Below are positions 42,014-51,253 of a DNA stretch of 64,000 nt, one piece after another (within the stretch, counting starts at the first letter, position 1; every line of letters begins with the position of its first letter). Origin of the DNA: Prevotella sp. GTDB lineage: Bacteria; Bacteroidota; Bacteroidia; Bacteroidales; Bacteroidaceae. The DNA lies in assembly GCA_017458125.1 (NCBI GenBank), contig JAFTGB010000066.1, positions 51,369 to 115,368 of the forward strand, written 5' to 3'. The notes beneath the pieces are model-generated. The model was not told the origin of the DNA. It did no database searches and was given only the letters and a program-made list of their open reading frames with translations. A program made the position numbers and the translations under genes.

Positions 42014-44122
42014 ATGCTGTCAATGCACAGGTTAACGGTCAGCCTGCTGGCTGTCCTGCTATCTATAAGTGTACGGGGTCAGATGATGAACCCCGTACAC
42101 TTCACTTCGCAGCTGAAGAACCTTGCCGCAGGCGAGGCCGAGATTATTTTCAGTGCCACCGTCGACGACGGGTGGCACGTCTACTCTACCGACATGGGCG
42201 ACGACGGTCCCGTCTCCGCCACGTTCAATGCCGTCAAGCTGGACGGTGTGGAACTGGTAGGCAAGTTGCAACCCCGTGGCAATGTTGTCAAACAGTTCGA
42301 CAAGATGTTCGACATGGAGCTGCGTTTCTTCGAGCACCAGGCCACGTTTGTTCAGAAGGTCCGGTTCACGAAGCCCCAGTACACCATCGACTGCTACTTG
42401 GAGTATGGTGCCTGCAACGACCAGATGTGTCTGCCTCCTACGGAGGTGGCGTTTAAGAAGAGTGGGAAAGCACCCGAAGCCCCAAAAGACCCCCTGTCGT
42501 CCCCCGAGGGGGACACTAATGTTAAGGAGGGTGGGGACAGTGTGCCGAAGGCTGCCGTTGACGCTATCGCCCTTGATTCTTCGTCCATTGTGCCCCCCTC
42601 GGGGGGCGAAAGGGGGGCTTTTGGGGATTCCTGGACTCCCGTCATCGACGAGTTGCGCAGCATGGGCGGCAGCGAACAGCTGGCCGACCGCTCACTGCTC
42701 TACCTGCTGCTCATGGGTTTCGTGGGCGGTTTGTTAGCCGTCATGATGCCGTGCATCTGGCCCATCATCCCGATGACGGTGTCGTTCTTCCTCAAGCGTG
42801 CCAAAGACGACAGGCGCAAGGGCGTGCGCGACGCACTGACCTACGGTGTCAGCATTGTCGTCATCTACCTGACTTTAGGCCTGTTGGTGACGGCACTCTT
42901 CGGTTCCGACACGCTGAATGCCATGTCGACGAATGCCGTGTTCAACGTCTTCCTGTTCCTGCTCTTGGTGGTCTTCGCCCTGTCGTTCTTCGGCTGGTTT
43001 GAAATCAAGCTGCCCGACTCGTGGGCTACCAAGGTAGACCAGAAGAGCGAGGAACTGGCAAACTCAGCTAAAAACGCTCAACGGTCAACGCTCAACTCCC
43101 AACTTTCCATTCTGCTGATGGCCTTCACGCTGGTGTTGGTGTCGTTCTCGTGCACGGCACCCATCATCGGACTGCTACTTGTCGAGACAACCACCAGCGG
43201 CAACTGGTTGGCACCGGCCGTGGGCATGTTCGGCTTCGCCGTGGCGCTGGCTCTGCCCTTCACGCTCTTCGCCCTCTTCCCCTCGTGGCTGAAGCAAGCC
43301 CCTAAGTCGGGTTCGTGGATGAACACGCTGAAGGTAGTGCTCGGCTTCGTCGAGCTGGCTTTTGCGCTGAAGTTCCTGTCAGTGGCCGACCTGGCCTATG
43401 GCTGGCATCTGCTGGACCGCGAGGTGTTCCTCTCCTTGTGGATTGTCATCTTCGCCCTGTTGGGAGCCTACCTTTGCGGCTGGCTCAAGTTCCAGAGCGA
43501 CGAGGTGGGAGGCGACCTGCATCGCCCCATGCCCGTGGCGTGCATCATGGGTGGACTGCTGTCGCTGGCCTTCGCCGTCTATATGGTGCCGGGCCTGTGG
43601 GGTGCGCCCTGCAAGGCCGTCAGTGCCTTCGCCCCGCCGATGAATACGCAGGACTTCAACCTGAACACCAAGGTGGTGGAGGCCCGCTTCACCGACTACG
43701 ATGCCGCCGTTGCCGCCGCCCGTCAGGAGGGCAAGCCCCTGATGGTCGACTTCACGGGCTTCGGCTGTGTCAACTGCCGCAAGATGGAGGCTGCCGTGTG
43801 GACAGACCCCCGTGTGGCCGACCGTCTGACGAAGGACTATGTGCTCGTCTCGCTCTACGTCGACGACAAGACGCCGCTGGCCGAGCCTATGGAGGTGACT
43901 GACGACGAGGGCAACTCGAAGACGCTGCGCACCGTGGGCGCCAAGTGGAGCTACCTGCAAAGCCATAAGTTCGGGGCCAACGCCCAGCCGTACTATGTGC
44001 TGTTGGATGCCGACGGTCACCCGCTGGCCGGCAGTTACGGCTACGACGAGGATGTGGATGCCTATCTGGACTTCCTCTCCCGCGGCCTGCGACAGTACCG
44101 TGAAGGTGCCGGAAAGGATTGA
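42014..44122 (+). CDS. dsbD: Thiol:disulfide interchange protein DsbD
   Basis: The 702-residue protein has the three DsbD modules: an N-terminal periplasmic domain with the Cys134/Cys139 pair (GACNDQMCLPP), an eight-helix membrane domain with PCIWP (C247) and SCTAPIIG (C380), and a C-terminal thioredoxin domain with GCVNC (C585, C588). It passes electrons from cytoplasmic thioredoxin to periplasmic thiol proteins, here plausibly the TlpA-like and Omp28-like products of the same block. Two repeat invasions are in frame: a 147-bp inverted repeat (residues ~156-205) and a 7-bp iteration (residues ~354-366). Confidence 0.92.
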   Translation: MLSMHRLTVSLLAVLLSISVRGQMMNPVHFTSQLKNLAAGEAEIIFSATVDDGWHVYSTDMGDDGPVSATFNAVKLDGVELVGKLQPRGNVVKQFDKMFDMELRFFEHQATFVQKVRFTKPQYTIDCYLEYGACNDQMCLPPTEVAFKKSGKAPEAPKDPLSSPEGDTNVKEGGDSVPKAAVDAIALDSSSIVPPSGGERGAFGDSWTPVIDELRSMGGSEQLADRSLLYLLLMGFVGGLLAVMMPCIWPIIPMTVSFFLKRAKDDRRKGVRDALTYGVSIVVIYLTLGLLVTALFGSDTLNAMSTNAVFNVFLFLLLVVFALSFFGWFEIKLPDSWATKVDQKSEELANSAKNAQRSTLNSQLSILLMAFTLVLVSFSCTAPIIGLLLVETTTSGNWLAPAVGMFGFAVALALPFTLFALFPSWLKQAPKSGSWMNTLKVVLGFVELAFALKFLSVADLAYGWHLLDREVFLSLWIVIFALLGAYLCGWLKFQSDEVGGDLHRPMPVACIMGGLLSLAFAVYMVPGLWGAPCKAVSAFAPPMNTQDFNLNTKVVEARFTDYDAAVAAARQEGKPLMVDFTGFGCVNCRKMEAAVWTDPRVADRLTKDYVLVSLYVDDKTPLAEPMEVTDDEGNSKTLRTVGAKWSYLQSHKFGANAQPYYVLLDADGHPLAGSYGYDEDVDAYLDFLSRGLRQYREGAGKD
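42480..42626. repeat. Inverted repeat element inside dsbD
   Basis: The arm 42480-42516 (CCCCAAAAGACCCCCTGTCG onward to GAGGGGGACAC) matches the reverse complement of 42590-42626 at about 33 of 37 positions. Between the arms are 73 bases with GTGGGGACAGTG. The whole is in frame and encodes the flexible linker after the N-terminal domain. GC-rich palindromes of this type resemble REP or BIME elements. Confidence 0.8.
43074..43108. repeat. 7-bp iteration inside dsbD
   Basis: CGCTCAA, CGGTCAA, CGCTCAA, CTCCCAA follow one another with a strict 7-base period and encode NAQRSTLNSQLS in a loop before a membrane helix. Confidence 0.75.
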
Positions 44123-44183
44123 TACCCGTCAGTCGTGAGGACTGCTTCGACTTTGAGAAATAATCGTTTGACGACTTGATAAC

Positions 44184-44250
44184 ACTTCCACGAACGTTTC
44201 TTATTCCAAGCAGGAAAAGACAGGTTCGTGGAGGTTTTCTTTTTCTCCTT
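44184..44250 (+). terminator. Terminator of the redox block
   Basis: CTTCCACGAAC (44185-44195) pairs with GTTCGTGGAGG (44224-44234), followed by TTTTCTTTTTCTCC. The loop is long (28 bases). Confidence 0.7.
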
Positions 44251-44275
44251 TCTATGTTTTTGATTTCCAGCGCAT

Positions 44276-44470
44276 TGAAATTTTATGCCCCGCGGCACCG
44301 AATTTTATGCCCCGCGGTGGTAAAAAGTATCATCCGTTGTGGTAAATCGGCTAATCAAATTTGCAGCCGTCAGACATCAAATTCTGCACTGTCGGCAATG
44401 AAATTAGGTAAAACGGGCGATTAAATCCCATCGAGCCGCTGATGAAATTACCAAGTCGCAGATTATTAAA
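44276..44470. repeat. 22-bp-phased degenerate tandem repeat, word AAATT
   Basis: AAAT or a near match begins at 44278, 44300, 44322 and 44344, then, after a 13-base phase slip, at 44357, 44379, 44401, 44423, 44445 and 44467: every step is exactly 22. Each unit has the A/T word followed by a G/C-rich part (GCCCCGCGG in the first two). It lies between the redox block terminator and the rplC promoter. Confidence 0.85.
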
Positions 44471-44538
44471 GAAAGTTAAGAACATTAAATAATGTTATTT
44501 TTAGAGCTGCAAATGTTGTGTATATACATTATTATGTG

Positions 44539-44546
44539 TACCTTTG
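44539..44546 (+). promoter_or_regulatory. -7 box of the main ribosomal operon
   Basis: TACCTTTG with TTGTG at 44515 as a possible -33. The leader to rplC is ~190 nt, long enough for feedback regulation by a ribosomal protein, though I see no recognisable binding structure. Confidence 0.65.
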
Positions 44547-44743
44547 CAGCCGCTAAAGTGCGTATTGCGCTGGTCTGAAGGCTAACAATACACTGAAAAA
44601 GAATGACTTAAGCTTCAGCTTGGAAGCGTTGAGCGTTTCTTTTCTAAGTGTGTCTTACGGCAGGAGGAATAGCAAAATGGCACATGGCGAAAAGAAACAG
44701 AATATATTCAAAACGACATTATTTTATTAAATTTTAAACTGAA

Positions 44744-45358
44744 ATGCCAGGATTAATTGGAAGAAAAATCGGAATGACATCCGTTTTCAGTGCCGACGGC
44801 AAAAACGTGCCGTGCACTGTTATCGAAGCTGGTCCTTGTGTTGTTACTCAGGTGAAGACCGTCGAGAAGGACGGCTATGCTGCCCTTCAGCTGGCTTATG
44901 GTGAGAAGAAAGAGAAGAACACCACCAAGCCTATGCTGGGCATCTTCAAGAAAGCCGGTACGACACCAAAGGCCCACTTGGCCGAGTTCAAGTTTGACGA
45001 GGAGCACAACCTCGGAGACACTATCACCGTCGACCTCTTCAGCGATGCAGAGTTCGTCGACGTTGTTGGTACTTCTAAGGGTAAGGGATTCCAGGGTGTT
45101 GTGAAGCGCCATGGTTTCGGTGGTGTCGGTCAGAGCACACACGGTCAGGACGACCGTCTGCGCAAGCCGGGTTCCATCGGTGCCTGTTCGTACCCCGCCA
45201 AGGTGTTCAAGGGCATGCGCATGGGTGGCCAGATGGGTGGCGACCGCGTGACGACCCAGAACCTCAGAGTGTTAAAGGTAATACCGGAGCACAACCTCAT
45301 TCTTGTGAAGGGTAGCTGCGCTGGTTGCAATGGTTCAACTGTTTTAATTGAGAAGTAA
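44744..45358 (+). CDS. rplC: Ribosomal protein L3
   Basis: 204 residues, [14 protein letters not shown] at the start, and the loop [18 protein letters not shown] with [14 protein letters not shown] that reaches the peptidyl-transferase centre. First gene of the 28-gene ribosomal run; normally preceded by rpsJ, which here lies 10 kb away. rplD follows after three bases. Confidence 0.96.
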   Translation: MPGLIGRKIGMTSVFSADGKNVPCTVIEAGPCVVTQVKTVEKDGYAALQLAYGEKKEKNTTKPMLGIFKKAGTTPKAHLAEFKFDEEHNLGDTITVDLFSDAEFVDVVGTSKGKGFQGVVKRHGFGGVGQSTHGQDDRLRKPGSIGACSYPAKVFKGMRMGGQMGGDRVTTQNLRVLKVIPEHNLILVKGSCAGCNGSTVLIEK

Positions 45359-45361
45359 GCT

Positions 45362-45988
45362 ATGGAATTGAACGTATTGAACATCAAAGGTCAGGAGACC
45401 GGACGTAAAGTTACGTTGAACGAGGCCGTCTTCGGCATTGAACCTAACGACCACGTCATCTATCTGGACGTGAAGCAGTATATGGCCAACCAGCGCCAGG
45501 GCACAGCCAAGGCCAAGGAGCGCTCGGAGCACAAGGGCTCTACCCGCAAGCTCGGACGCCAGAAGGGCGGCGGCGGCGCACGTCACGGTGACATCAACTC
45601 GCCCCTGCTGCGTGGTGGTGGTCGCGTGTTCGGACCGAAGCCCCGCGACTATGGTTTCAAGCTCAACCTGAAGGTGAAGAAGCTGGCCCGCCGTTCGGCT
45701 CTGTCGTACAAGGCTCAGGAGAATGCTATCATCGTTGTTGAGGACTTCCAGTTCGAAGCACCCAAGACGAAGCAGTTCATCGAGCTGCAGAAGAACCTGA
45801 AAGTGGACGGCAAGAAGCTGCTGCTGGTGCTGCCCGAGGCCAGCAAGAATGTATATCTGTCGGCCCGCAACCTGCAGAAAGCTGAGTGCATCATCGCCCA
45901 GAACGTCAATACCTATAAGGTGCTGAACGCTGACGTGATGGTCATCACTGAGAACTCGCTGAAAGCCATTGACAGCGTGCTGGGATAA
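45362..45988 (+). CDS. rplD: Ribosomal protein L4
   Basis: 208 residues; the tentacle [19 protein letters not shown] lines the exit tunnel, and [17 protein letters not shown] follows. In Gammaproteobacteria L4 also represses its own operon; that is not shown here. A 7-bp spacer (TAAATCG repeats) follows the stop. Confidence 0.95.
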   Translation: MELNVLNIKGQETGRKVTLNEAVFGIEPNDHVIYLDVKQYMANQRQGTAKAKERSEHKGSTRKLGRQKGGGGARHGDINSPLLRGGGRVFGPKPRDYGFKLNLKVKKLARRSALSYKAQENAIIVVEDFQFEAPKTKQFIELQKNLKVDGKKLLLVLPEASKNVYLSARNLQKAECIIAQNVNTYKVLNADVMVITENSLKAIDSVLG

Positions 45989-46020
45989 ATCGTAAATCGT
46001 AAATTCGTAAATCGTAAATA
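45986..46020 (+). repeat. 7-bp iterated spacer before rplW
   Basis: TAAATCG/TAAATTCG repeated four times fills the rplD-rplW gap. Confidence 0.75.
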
Positions 46021-46022
46021 TT

Positions 46023-46385
46023 ATGAGTTTTATTATAAAGCCTCTGATTACAGAGAAAATGACCAACATCACGGAGAAGACTTCTGTCGACCGTACTTAC
46101 AAGCCCAAGGCAGGTAAGCACCGTGGTGAGGAGGTGACGAAGAAGGCCCAGCCCAAGTATGGCTTCATCGTGAAGCCCGAGGCAAACAAGATTGAGATTG
46201 CCAAGGAGGTGGAGGCTATCTACAATGTCACCGTAGAGAATGTGAATACGCTTCGCTATGCCGGAAAGCGCTCAAGCCGCTACACCAAGGCTGGTCTCGT
46301 GAGAGGTCACAAGAACGCGTACAAGAAGGCAATCGTCACTCTGAAGGAGGGCGACACAATTGATTTTTATAGCAATATTCAATAA
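46023..46385 (+). CDS. rplW: Ribosomal protein L23
   Basis: 120 residues, IIKPLITEKMTNITEK to EGDTIDFYSNIQ. Most Bacteroidota L23 proteins are about 96 residues; the extra ~23 lie at residues 20-43 (SVDRTYKPKAGKHRGEEV), a Lys-rich insert before YGFIVKPEANK. L23 sits at the tunnel exit and docks SRP and trigger factor, so an insert there could matter. Length comparison is from memory. Confidence 0.93.
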   Translation: MSFIIKPLITEKMTNITEKTSVDRTYKPKAGKHRGEEVTKKAQPKYGFIVKPEANKIEIAKEVEAIYNVTVENVNTLRYAGKRSSRYTKAGLVRGHKNAYKKAIVTLKEGDTIDFYSNIQ

Positions 46386-46388
46386 GAA

Positions 46389-47216
46389 ATGGCAGTACGT
46401 AAATTAAAGCCCGTAACCCCGGGCCAAAGACACAAGGTTATTGGCACGTTCGAGGATATTACTGCATCCGTGCCAGAGAAGTCTCTCGTTTACGGTAAGC
46501 GTTCTACCGGCGGTCGAAACAACACCGGTAAGATGACTGTCCGCTACATGGGCGGCGGTCACAAGAAGAAGTATCGTCTCATCGACTTCAAGCGAGAGAA
46601 GGATGGTGTTCCAGCTGTGGTGAAGACTATCGAGTACGACCCGAACCGTTCGGCTCGTATCGCCCTGCTTTACTACGCTGATGGTGAGAAACGTTATATC
46701 ATTGCTCCTAACGGACTGGAGGTTGGCGCAACCCTTATGTCGGGAGCGGAGGCAGCGCCTGAGGTAGGTAATGCACTCCCCTTGGCCAACATCCCCGTCG
46801 GTACCGTGATTCACAACATTGAGTTACGTCCCGGACAGGGTGCCCTGCTGGTCCGTTCGGCTGGTAATTTCGCTCAGTTGACCTCGCGCGAGGGCAACTA
46901 CTGTGTGATTAAGCTCCCTTCAGGTGAGACCCGTCAGGTGCTCTCTGCCTGCAAGGCTACGATTGGCAGCGTTGGCAACTCTGACCACGCACTGGAGCAG
47001 TCGGGCAAGGCCGGACGCTCACGCTGGTTGGGACGTCGCCCGCACAACCGTGGTGTCGTTATGAACCCGCACGATCACCCGATGGGTGGTGGTGAAGGCC
47101 GTCAGTCCGGTGGACATCCGCGTTCACGCAAGGGTCTGTACGCTAAGGGTCTCAAGACTCGCGCTCCGAAGAAGCAGTCGAACAAGTACATCATCGAAAG
47201 AGCTAACAAGAAGTAA
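46389..47216 (+). CDS. rplB: Ribosomal protein L2
   Basis: 275 residues, with [20 protein letters not shown] and the catalytic-site region [20 protein letters not shown] near the end. Needed for subunit joining and peptide-bond formation. Begins three bases after the rplW stop. Confidence 0.96.
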   Translation: MAVRKLKPVTPGQRHKVIGTFEDITASVPEKSLVYGKRSTGGRNNTGKMTVRYMGGGHKKKYRLIDFKREKDGVPAVVKTIEYDPNRSARIALLYYADGEKRYIIAPNGLEVGATLMSGAEAAPEVGNALPLANIPVGTVIHNIELRPGQGALLVRSAGNFAQLTSREGNYCVIKLPSGETRQVLSACKATIGSVGNSDHALEQSGKAGRSRWLGRRPHNRGVVMNPHDHPMGGGEGRQSGGHPRSRKGLYAKGLKTRAPKKQSNKYIIERANKK

Positions 47217-47243
47217 TCACGAAATCAAAAAAGAGTGTAAATT

Positions 47244-47510
47244 ATGAGTCGTTCACTAAAAAAAGGCCCGTACATCAACGTCTCGCTTGAGAAGAAGATT
47301 CTCGCTATGAACGAGAGCGGTAAGAAGAATGTCGTCAAGACGTGGGCCAGAGCTTCAATGATTTCCCCCGATTTCGTGGGACATACCGTTGCAGTTCATA
47401 ATGGTAACAAGTTCATCCCTGTCTACATTACTGAAAACATGGTAGGACACAAGTTGGGTGAGTTCTCTCCCACGCGTCGTTTCGGTGGCCATGCCGGTAA
47501 CAAGAAGTAA
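47244..47510 (+). CDS. rpsS: Ribosomal protein S19
   Basis: 88 residues: [18 protein letters not shown], then [23 protein letters not shown] and [17 protein letters not shown] 30S head protein near the A-site tRNA. Confidence 0.96.
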   Translation: MSRSLKKGPYINVSLEKKILAMNESGKKNVVKTWARASMISPDFVGHTVAVHNGNKFIPVYITENMVGHKLGEFSPTRRFGGHAGNKK

Positions 47511-47532
47511 GCTCCAGGGACTGACAATTTTT

Positions 47533-47559
47533 AAATTAAGAATTAAGAATTAAGAATTA
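47533..47559 (+). repeat. 7-bp iterated spacer before rplV
   Basis: AATTAAG repeated about three and a half times directly before the ATG. Confidence 0.75.
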
Positions 47560-47561
47560 TA

Positions 47562-47963
47562 ATGGGAGCAAGAAAAAGATTAGCGGCTGAGAAAAGAAAA
47601 GCAGCCAATAAGACACAGTACTTTGCAAAGCTCAAGGGCTGTCCCTCGTCACCCCGCAAGATGCGCTATGTCGTCGACATGATCCGCGGAATGGAGGTGA
47701 ACCGTGCACTCGGTGTGCTGCGCTTCTCGAAGAAGGCCGCCTCAGAGAATGTAGAGAAGCTTCTCCGCTCGGCTATTGCCAACTGGGAGGCCAAGAATGA
47801 CCGCAAGGCAGAAGACGGCGAGCTGTACGTCAGCCGTGTCTTCGTCGACGAAGGCGTGACAATGAAACGTATGAGACCGGCACCGCAGGGCCGTGGCTAT
47901 CGCATCCGCAAGCGCTCGAACCACGTGACTCTGTTTGTTGACGCTAAAACTAATGATAAGTAA
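47562..47963 (+). CDS. rplV: Ribosomal protein L22
   Basis: 133 residues; [21 protein letters not shown] and the tunnel hairpin [23 protein letters not shown], where macrolide resistance changes occur in other species. Followed after six bases by rpsC. Confidence 0.95.
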   Translation: MGARKRLAAEKRKAANKTQYFAKLKGCPSSPRKMRYVVDMIRGMEVNRALGVLRFSKKAASENVEKLLRSAIANWEAKNDRKAEDGELYVSRVFVDEGVTMKRMRPAPQGRGYRIRKRSNHVTLFVDAKTNDK

Positions 47964-47969
47964 CAAGGT

Positions 47970-48695
47970 ATGGGACAGAAAGTAAATCCTATTAGCAACC
48001 GTCTTGGTATCGTCAAGGGTTGGGATTCTAATTGGTTCGGAGGCAAAGACTTCGGAGACAACCTGGTAGAGGATCAGAAAATCCGCAAGTATCTGAACGA
48101 GCGTCTGGCCAAGGCCAGCATCTCGAAGATTGTCATCGAGCGCACGCTGAAGCTGGTTACCATCACCATCTGCACAGCCCGTCCGGGTCTGGTCATTGGT
48201 AAGGGTGGTCAGGATGTCGACAAGCTCAAGGAAGAGCTGAAGAAACTCTACGATAAGGAGATACAGATTAATATCTATGAAGTGAAGAAGCCTGAGCTCG
48301 ATGCCACCATCGTAGCCAACAACATCGCTCGCCAGATAGAGGGTAAGATTGCTTACCGCCGTGCTATCAAGATGGCTGTGGCTAACACGATGCGCGCTGG
48401 AGCAGAGGGCATCAAGGTGCAGATTAGCGGCCGTCTGAACGGTGCCGAAATTGCACGAAGCGAAATGTTCAAGGAAGGACGCACACCGCTGCACACCTTC
48501 CGCGCTGACATTGACTACTGCCAGGCTGAGGCTCTGACAAAGGTTGGCCTGCTGGGTCTGAAGGTCTGGATTTGCCGTGGTGAGGTTTACGGAAAGGTTG
48601 ACTTGGCTCCTAACTTCACACAGGAGAAGGGCTCTGGCCGCTCCAACGGTGCTGGTAACAATGATCGCAGACGTTTTCGCAACAAGAGAAAGTAA
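47970..48695 (+). CDS. rpsC: Ribosomal protein S3
   Basis: 241 residues with KH-type RNA-binding [18 protein letters not shown], then IRRQ-equivalent [15 protein letters not shown] and the basic tail [11 protein letters not shown]. It lines the mRNA entry channel. Confidence 0.96.
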   Translation: MGQKVNPISNRLGIVKGWDSNWFGGKDFGDNLVEDQKIRKYLNERLAKASISKIVIERTLKLVTITICTARPGLVIGKGGQDVDKLKEELKKLYDKEIQINIYEVKKPELDATIVANNIARQIEGKIAYRRAIKMAVANTMRAGAEGIKVQISGRLNGAEIARSEMFKEGRTPLHTFRADIDYCQAEALTKVGLLGLKVWICRGEVYGKVDLAPNFTQEKGSGRSNGAGNNDRRRFRNKRK

Positions 48696-48721
48696 TTAAC
48701 TGTAAAAAGTAAGAAGCAATC

Positions 48722-49150
48722 ATGTTACAACCTAAGAGAGTAAGATATAGAAGACCGCAGGACGGACGTGGCAACAAAGGCAACGCCCACCGCGGTACGC
48801 AGCTGGCTTTCGGCTCGTTCGGCATCAAGACGCTGGACGCCAAGTGGATTGACAGCCGCCAGATTGAGGCAGCTCGTGTTGCCATCAACCGTTATATGAA
48901 CCGTGAAGGTCAGGTGTGGATTCGCATCTTCCCGGACAAACCCATCACCCGCAAGCCTGCTGACGTGCGAATGGGTAAAGGTAAGGGTGACCCCGCAGGA
49001 TGGGTGGCTCCCGTAACCCCGGGTCGTATTCTCTTTGAAGTCGAGGGTGTACCTTTCGATGTCGCCAAGGAGGCACTCCGCCTTGGCGCACAGAAACTGC
49101 CCGTGAAGACTAAGTTCATTGTAAGACGTGACTACGATAAAAACGCTTAA
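48722..49150 (+). CDS. rplP: Ribosomal protein L16
   Basis: 142 residues: [32 protein letters not shown], and [16 protein letters not shown] near the A-site. The start begins Leu-Gln-Pro as in other Bacteroidota. Confidence 0.96.
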   Translation: MLQPKRVRYRRPQDGRGNKGNAHRGTQLAFGSFGIKTLDAKWIDSRQIEAARVAINRYMNREGQVWIRIFPDKPITRKPADVRMGKGKGDPAGWVAPVTPGRILFEVEGVPFDVAKEALRLGAQKLPVKTKFIVRRDYDKNA

Positions 49151-49153
49151 GCT

Positions 49154-49348
49154 ATGAAGATGAATGAAATAAAAGGTCTCGAGACCAAGGAATTGGCCGA
49201 GAAGCTGGAGACTGAGGTGGCCAACTACCAGCAGATGAAGTTGAACCACGCTGTTACTCCCATGGAGAATCCATCGCAGATTAAGGCCGCACGTCGTGAT
49301 ATCGCACGTATGAAAACCGAGCTCCGACAGAGAGAACTTAACAAATAA
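49154..49348 (+). CDS. rpmC: Ribosomal protein L29
   Basis: 64 residues, two-helix protein with KGLETKELAEKLE and IARMKTELRQRE. Sits by L23 at the tunnel exit. Starts three bases after rplP (the nearer upstream start codon choice is unambiguous). Confidence 0.93.
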   Translation: MKMNEIKGLETKELAEKLETEVANYQQMKLNHAVTPMENPSQIKAARRDIARMKTELRQRELNK

Positions 49349-49360
49349 CAATTGGTCCAG

Positions 49361-49618
49361 ATGGAAACAAGAAATTTAAGAAAGACAAGACAGGGTGTCG
49401 TTATCAGCAACAAGATGGATAAAACCATTGTTATTGCGGCTAAGTTCAAGGAGAAACACCCGATTTATGGTAAGTTCGTCCAGAAGACGAAGAAATACCA
49501 TGCTCACGACGAGAAGAATGAGTGCAACGTCGGTGACACCGTGCTCATTATGGAGACTCGCCCCCTCTCCAAGACGAAGAGATGGCGTTTAGTACAAATT
49601 GTAGAAAAGGCTAAGTAA
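49361..49618 (+). CDS. rpsQ: Ribosomal protein S17
   Basis: 85 residues from ATG 49361 ([14 protein letters not shown]); a TTG three codons upstream is also in frame but the conserved start is METR. OB-fold with [24 protein letters not shown]. Confidence 0.94.
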   Translation: METRNLRKTRQGVVISNKMDKTIVIAAKFKEKHPIYGKFVQKTKKYHAHDEKNECNVGDTVLIMETRPLSKTKRWRLVQIVEKAK

Positions 49619-49621
49619 ATT

Positions 49622-49987
49622 ATGATACAAACAGAAACAAGACTTACCGTAGCTGACAACAGCGGTGCCCGCGAGGCTCTGTGCATCCGTGTGCTGGGTG
49701 GTACGCGCCGCCGTTATGCCAGTGTAGGTGACGTGATTGTTGTTGCTATCAAGAACGCAATCCCGACAAGTGACGTTAAAAAGGGTGCAGTATCAAAGGC
49801 TCTGGTTGTTCGTACAAAGAAGGAGATTCGTCGCGCCGATGGTTCCTACATCCGCTTCGACGACAATGCCTGTGTGTTGCTGAACAATGCCGGTGAGCTC
49901 CGCGGCAGCCGTATCTTCGGCCCCGTAGCCCGTGAGCTTCGTGCCGTCAACATGAAGGTCGTGTCATTGGCACCTGAGGTTCTTTAA
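49622..49987 (+). CDS. rplN: Ribosomal protein L14
   Basis: 121 residues: [21 protein letters not shown] and the family signature around [22 protein letters not shown]-like sequence. Three bases after rpsQ. Confidence 0.96.
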   Translation: MIQTETRLTVADNSGAREALCIRVLGGTRRRYASVGDVIVVAIKNAIPTSDVKKGAVSKALVVRTKKEIRRADGSYIRFDDNACVLLNNAGELRGSRIFGPVARELRAVNMKVVSLAPEVL

Positions 49988-50006
49988 CTTTAAAAGCAGT
50001 AAAGTA

Positions 50007-50324
50007 ATGGCTAAATTACATATCAGAAAAAACGATACAGTCATCGTCCTGGCCGGTGAGGACAAGGGCAAGACTGGAAAGGTGCTTCAGGTTCTCGTTG
50101 AGAAGCAGCGTGCCATCGTGGAGGGCGTGAACATGGTCTCCAAGAGCACAAAGCCCAGCGCTAAGAATCCGCAGGGCGGTATTGTGAAGCAGGAGGCTCC
50201 GATACACATCTCTAATTTAAGTCTTATCGATCCTAAGAGCGGCAAAGCTACCCGTGTCAGCATCAAGCATGAGGGTAAGAACGTCGTTCGTGTTGCTAAA
50301 AAATCAGGGGAGGAGATTAAGTAA
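50007..50324 (+). CDS. rplX: Ribosomal protein L24
   Basis: 105 residues with the KOW motif [18 protein letters not shown]. Its stop overlaps the rplE start by one base (TAATG). Confidence 0.95.
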   Translation: MAKLHIRKNDTVIVLAGEDKGKTGKVLQVLVEKQRAIVEGVNMVSKSTKPSAKNPQGGIVKQEAPIHISNLSLIDPKSGKATRVSIKHEGKNVVRVAKKSGEEIK

Positions 50325-50881
50325 TGGCAAATACAGCACAATTGAAGAAAGTGTATAACGAGCAGATTGCTCCGGCACTTGAGAAGCAGTTCAACTACAG
50401 TTCGAAGATGCAGGTTCCTGTCCTGAAGAAGATTGTTGTCAACCAGGGTTTGGGCGATGCCACTCAGGACAAGAAGATCATCGACGTGGCTATCAACGAG
50501 ATTACCACTATTTGCGGTCAGAAGGCTGTGGCTACCTATTCCAAGAAGGATATTGCCAACTTCAAGCTCCGTAAGAAGATGCCTATCGGCGTTATGGTGA
50601 CCCTGCGTCGTGAGCGCATGTATGAGTTCCTGGAGAAACTCGTCCGCGTCGCTCTGCCCCGTATCCGCGACTTCAAGGGTATTGAGAGCAAGTTCGACGG
50701 TCGTGGCAACTACACCCTCGGTATTCAGGAGCAGATTATCTTCCCTGAGATTAACATTGACACCGTGGACCGCATCCAGGGTATGAACATCACCTTCGTG
50801 ACGTCTGCAAAGACTGACGAGGAGGGTTATGCACTGCTGAAGGCTTTCGGTCTGCCGTTTAAGAACGCTAAAAACGATTAA
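50324..50881 (+). CDS. rplE: Ribosomal protein L5
   Basis: 185 residues, [17 protein letters not shown] and [18 protein letters not shown]. Binds 5S rRNA and contacts the P-site tRNA. Confidence 0.96.
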   Translation: MANTAQLKKVYNEQIAPALEKQFNYSSKMQVPVLKKIVVNQGLGDATQDKKIIDVAINEITTICGQKAVATYSKKDIANFKLRKKMPIGVMVTLRRERMYEFLEKLVRVALPRIRDFKGIESKFDGRGNYTLGIQEQIIFPEINIDTVDRIQGMNITFVTSAKTDEEGYALLKAFGLPFKNAKND

Positions 50882-50887
50882 AGAGAT

Positions 50888-51190
50888 ATGGCAAAAGAAT
50901 CAATGAAAGCTCGCGAGGTGAAGCGTGCTAAACTCGTTGCCCGTTATGCTGAGAAGCGTGCTGCGCTGAAGAAGGTCATCGCTACCAGCGAAGATCCCGC
51001 TGAGGCCTACGAGGCTGCCCGCAAGCTGCAGGCTATTCCCAAGAACGCCAACCCCATCCGTCTGCACAACCGTTGCAAGATTACCGGTCGTCCCAAGGGC
51101 TACATGCGTCAGTTCGGTCTGTCGCGTATCCAGTTCCGCGAGATGGCTTCCAGTGGTCTCATCCCCGGTGTGAAGAAGGCCAGCTGGTAA
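50888..51190 (+). CDS. rpsN: Ribosomal protein S14 (zinc-independent type)
   Basis: 100 residues, the long form lacking the CxxC zinc motifs, with [17 protein letters not shown] and [10 protein letters not shown]. Being zinc-free, it needs no zinc-starvation paralogue. Confidence 0.95.
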   Translation: MAKESMKAREVKRAKLVARYAEKRAALKKVIATSEDPAEAYEAARKLQAIPKNANPIRLHNRCKITGRPKGYMRQFGLSRIQFREMASSGLIPGVKKASW

Positions 51191-51253
51191 AGAAGAGAAT
51201 TTCTATTATTTAATATTGTCGGGGCAGTCCCGATTAATTAAACAATTTTATTT

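Noticed and set aside
44062-44298. 78-codon minus-strand frame after dsbD
   Set aside because: It spans the terminator hairpin and the phased repeat; no protein features.
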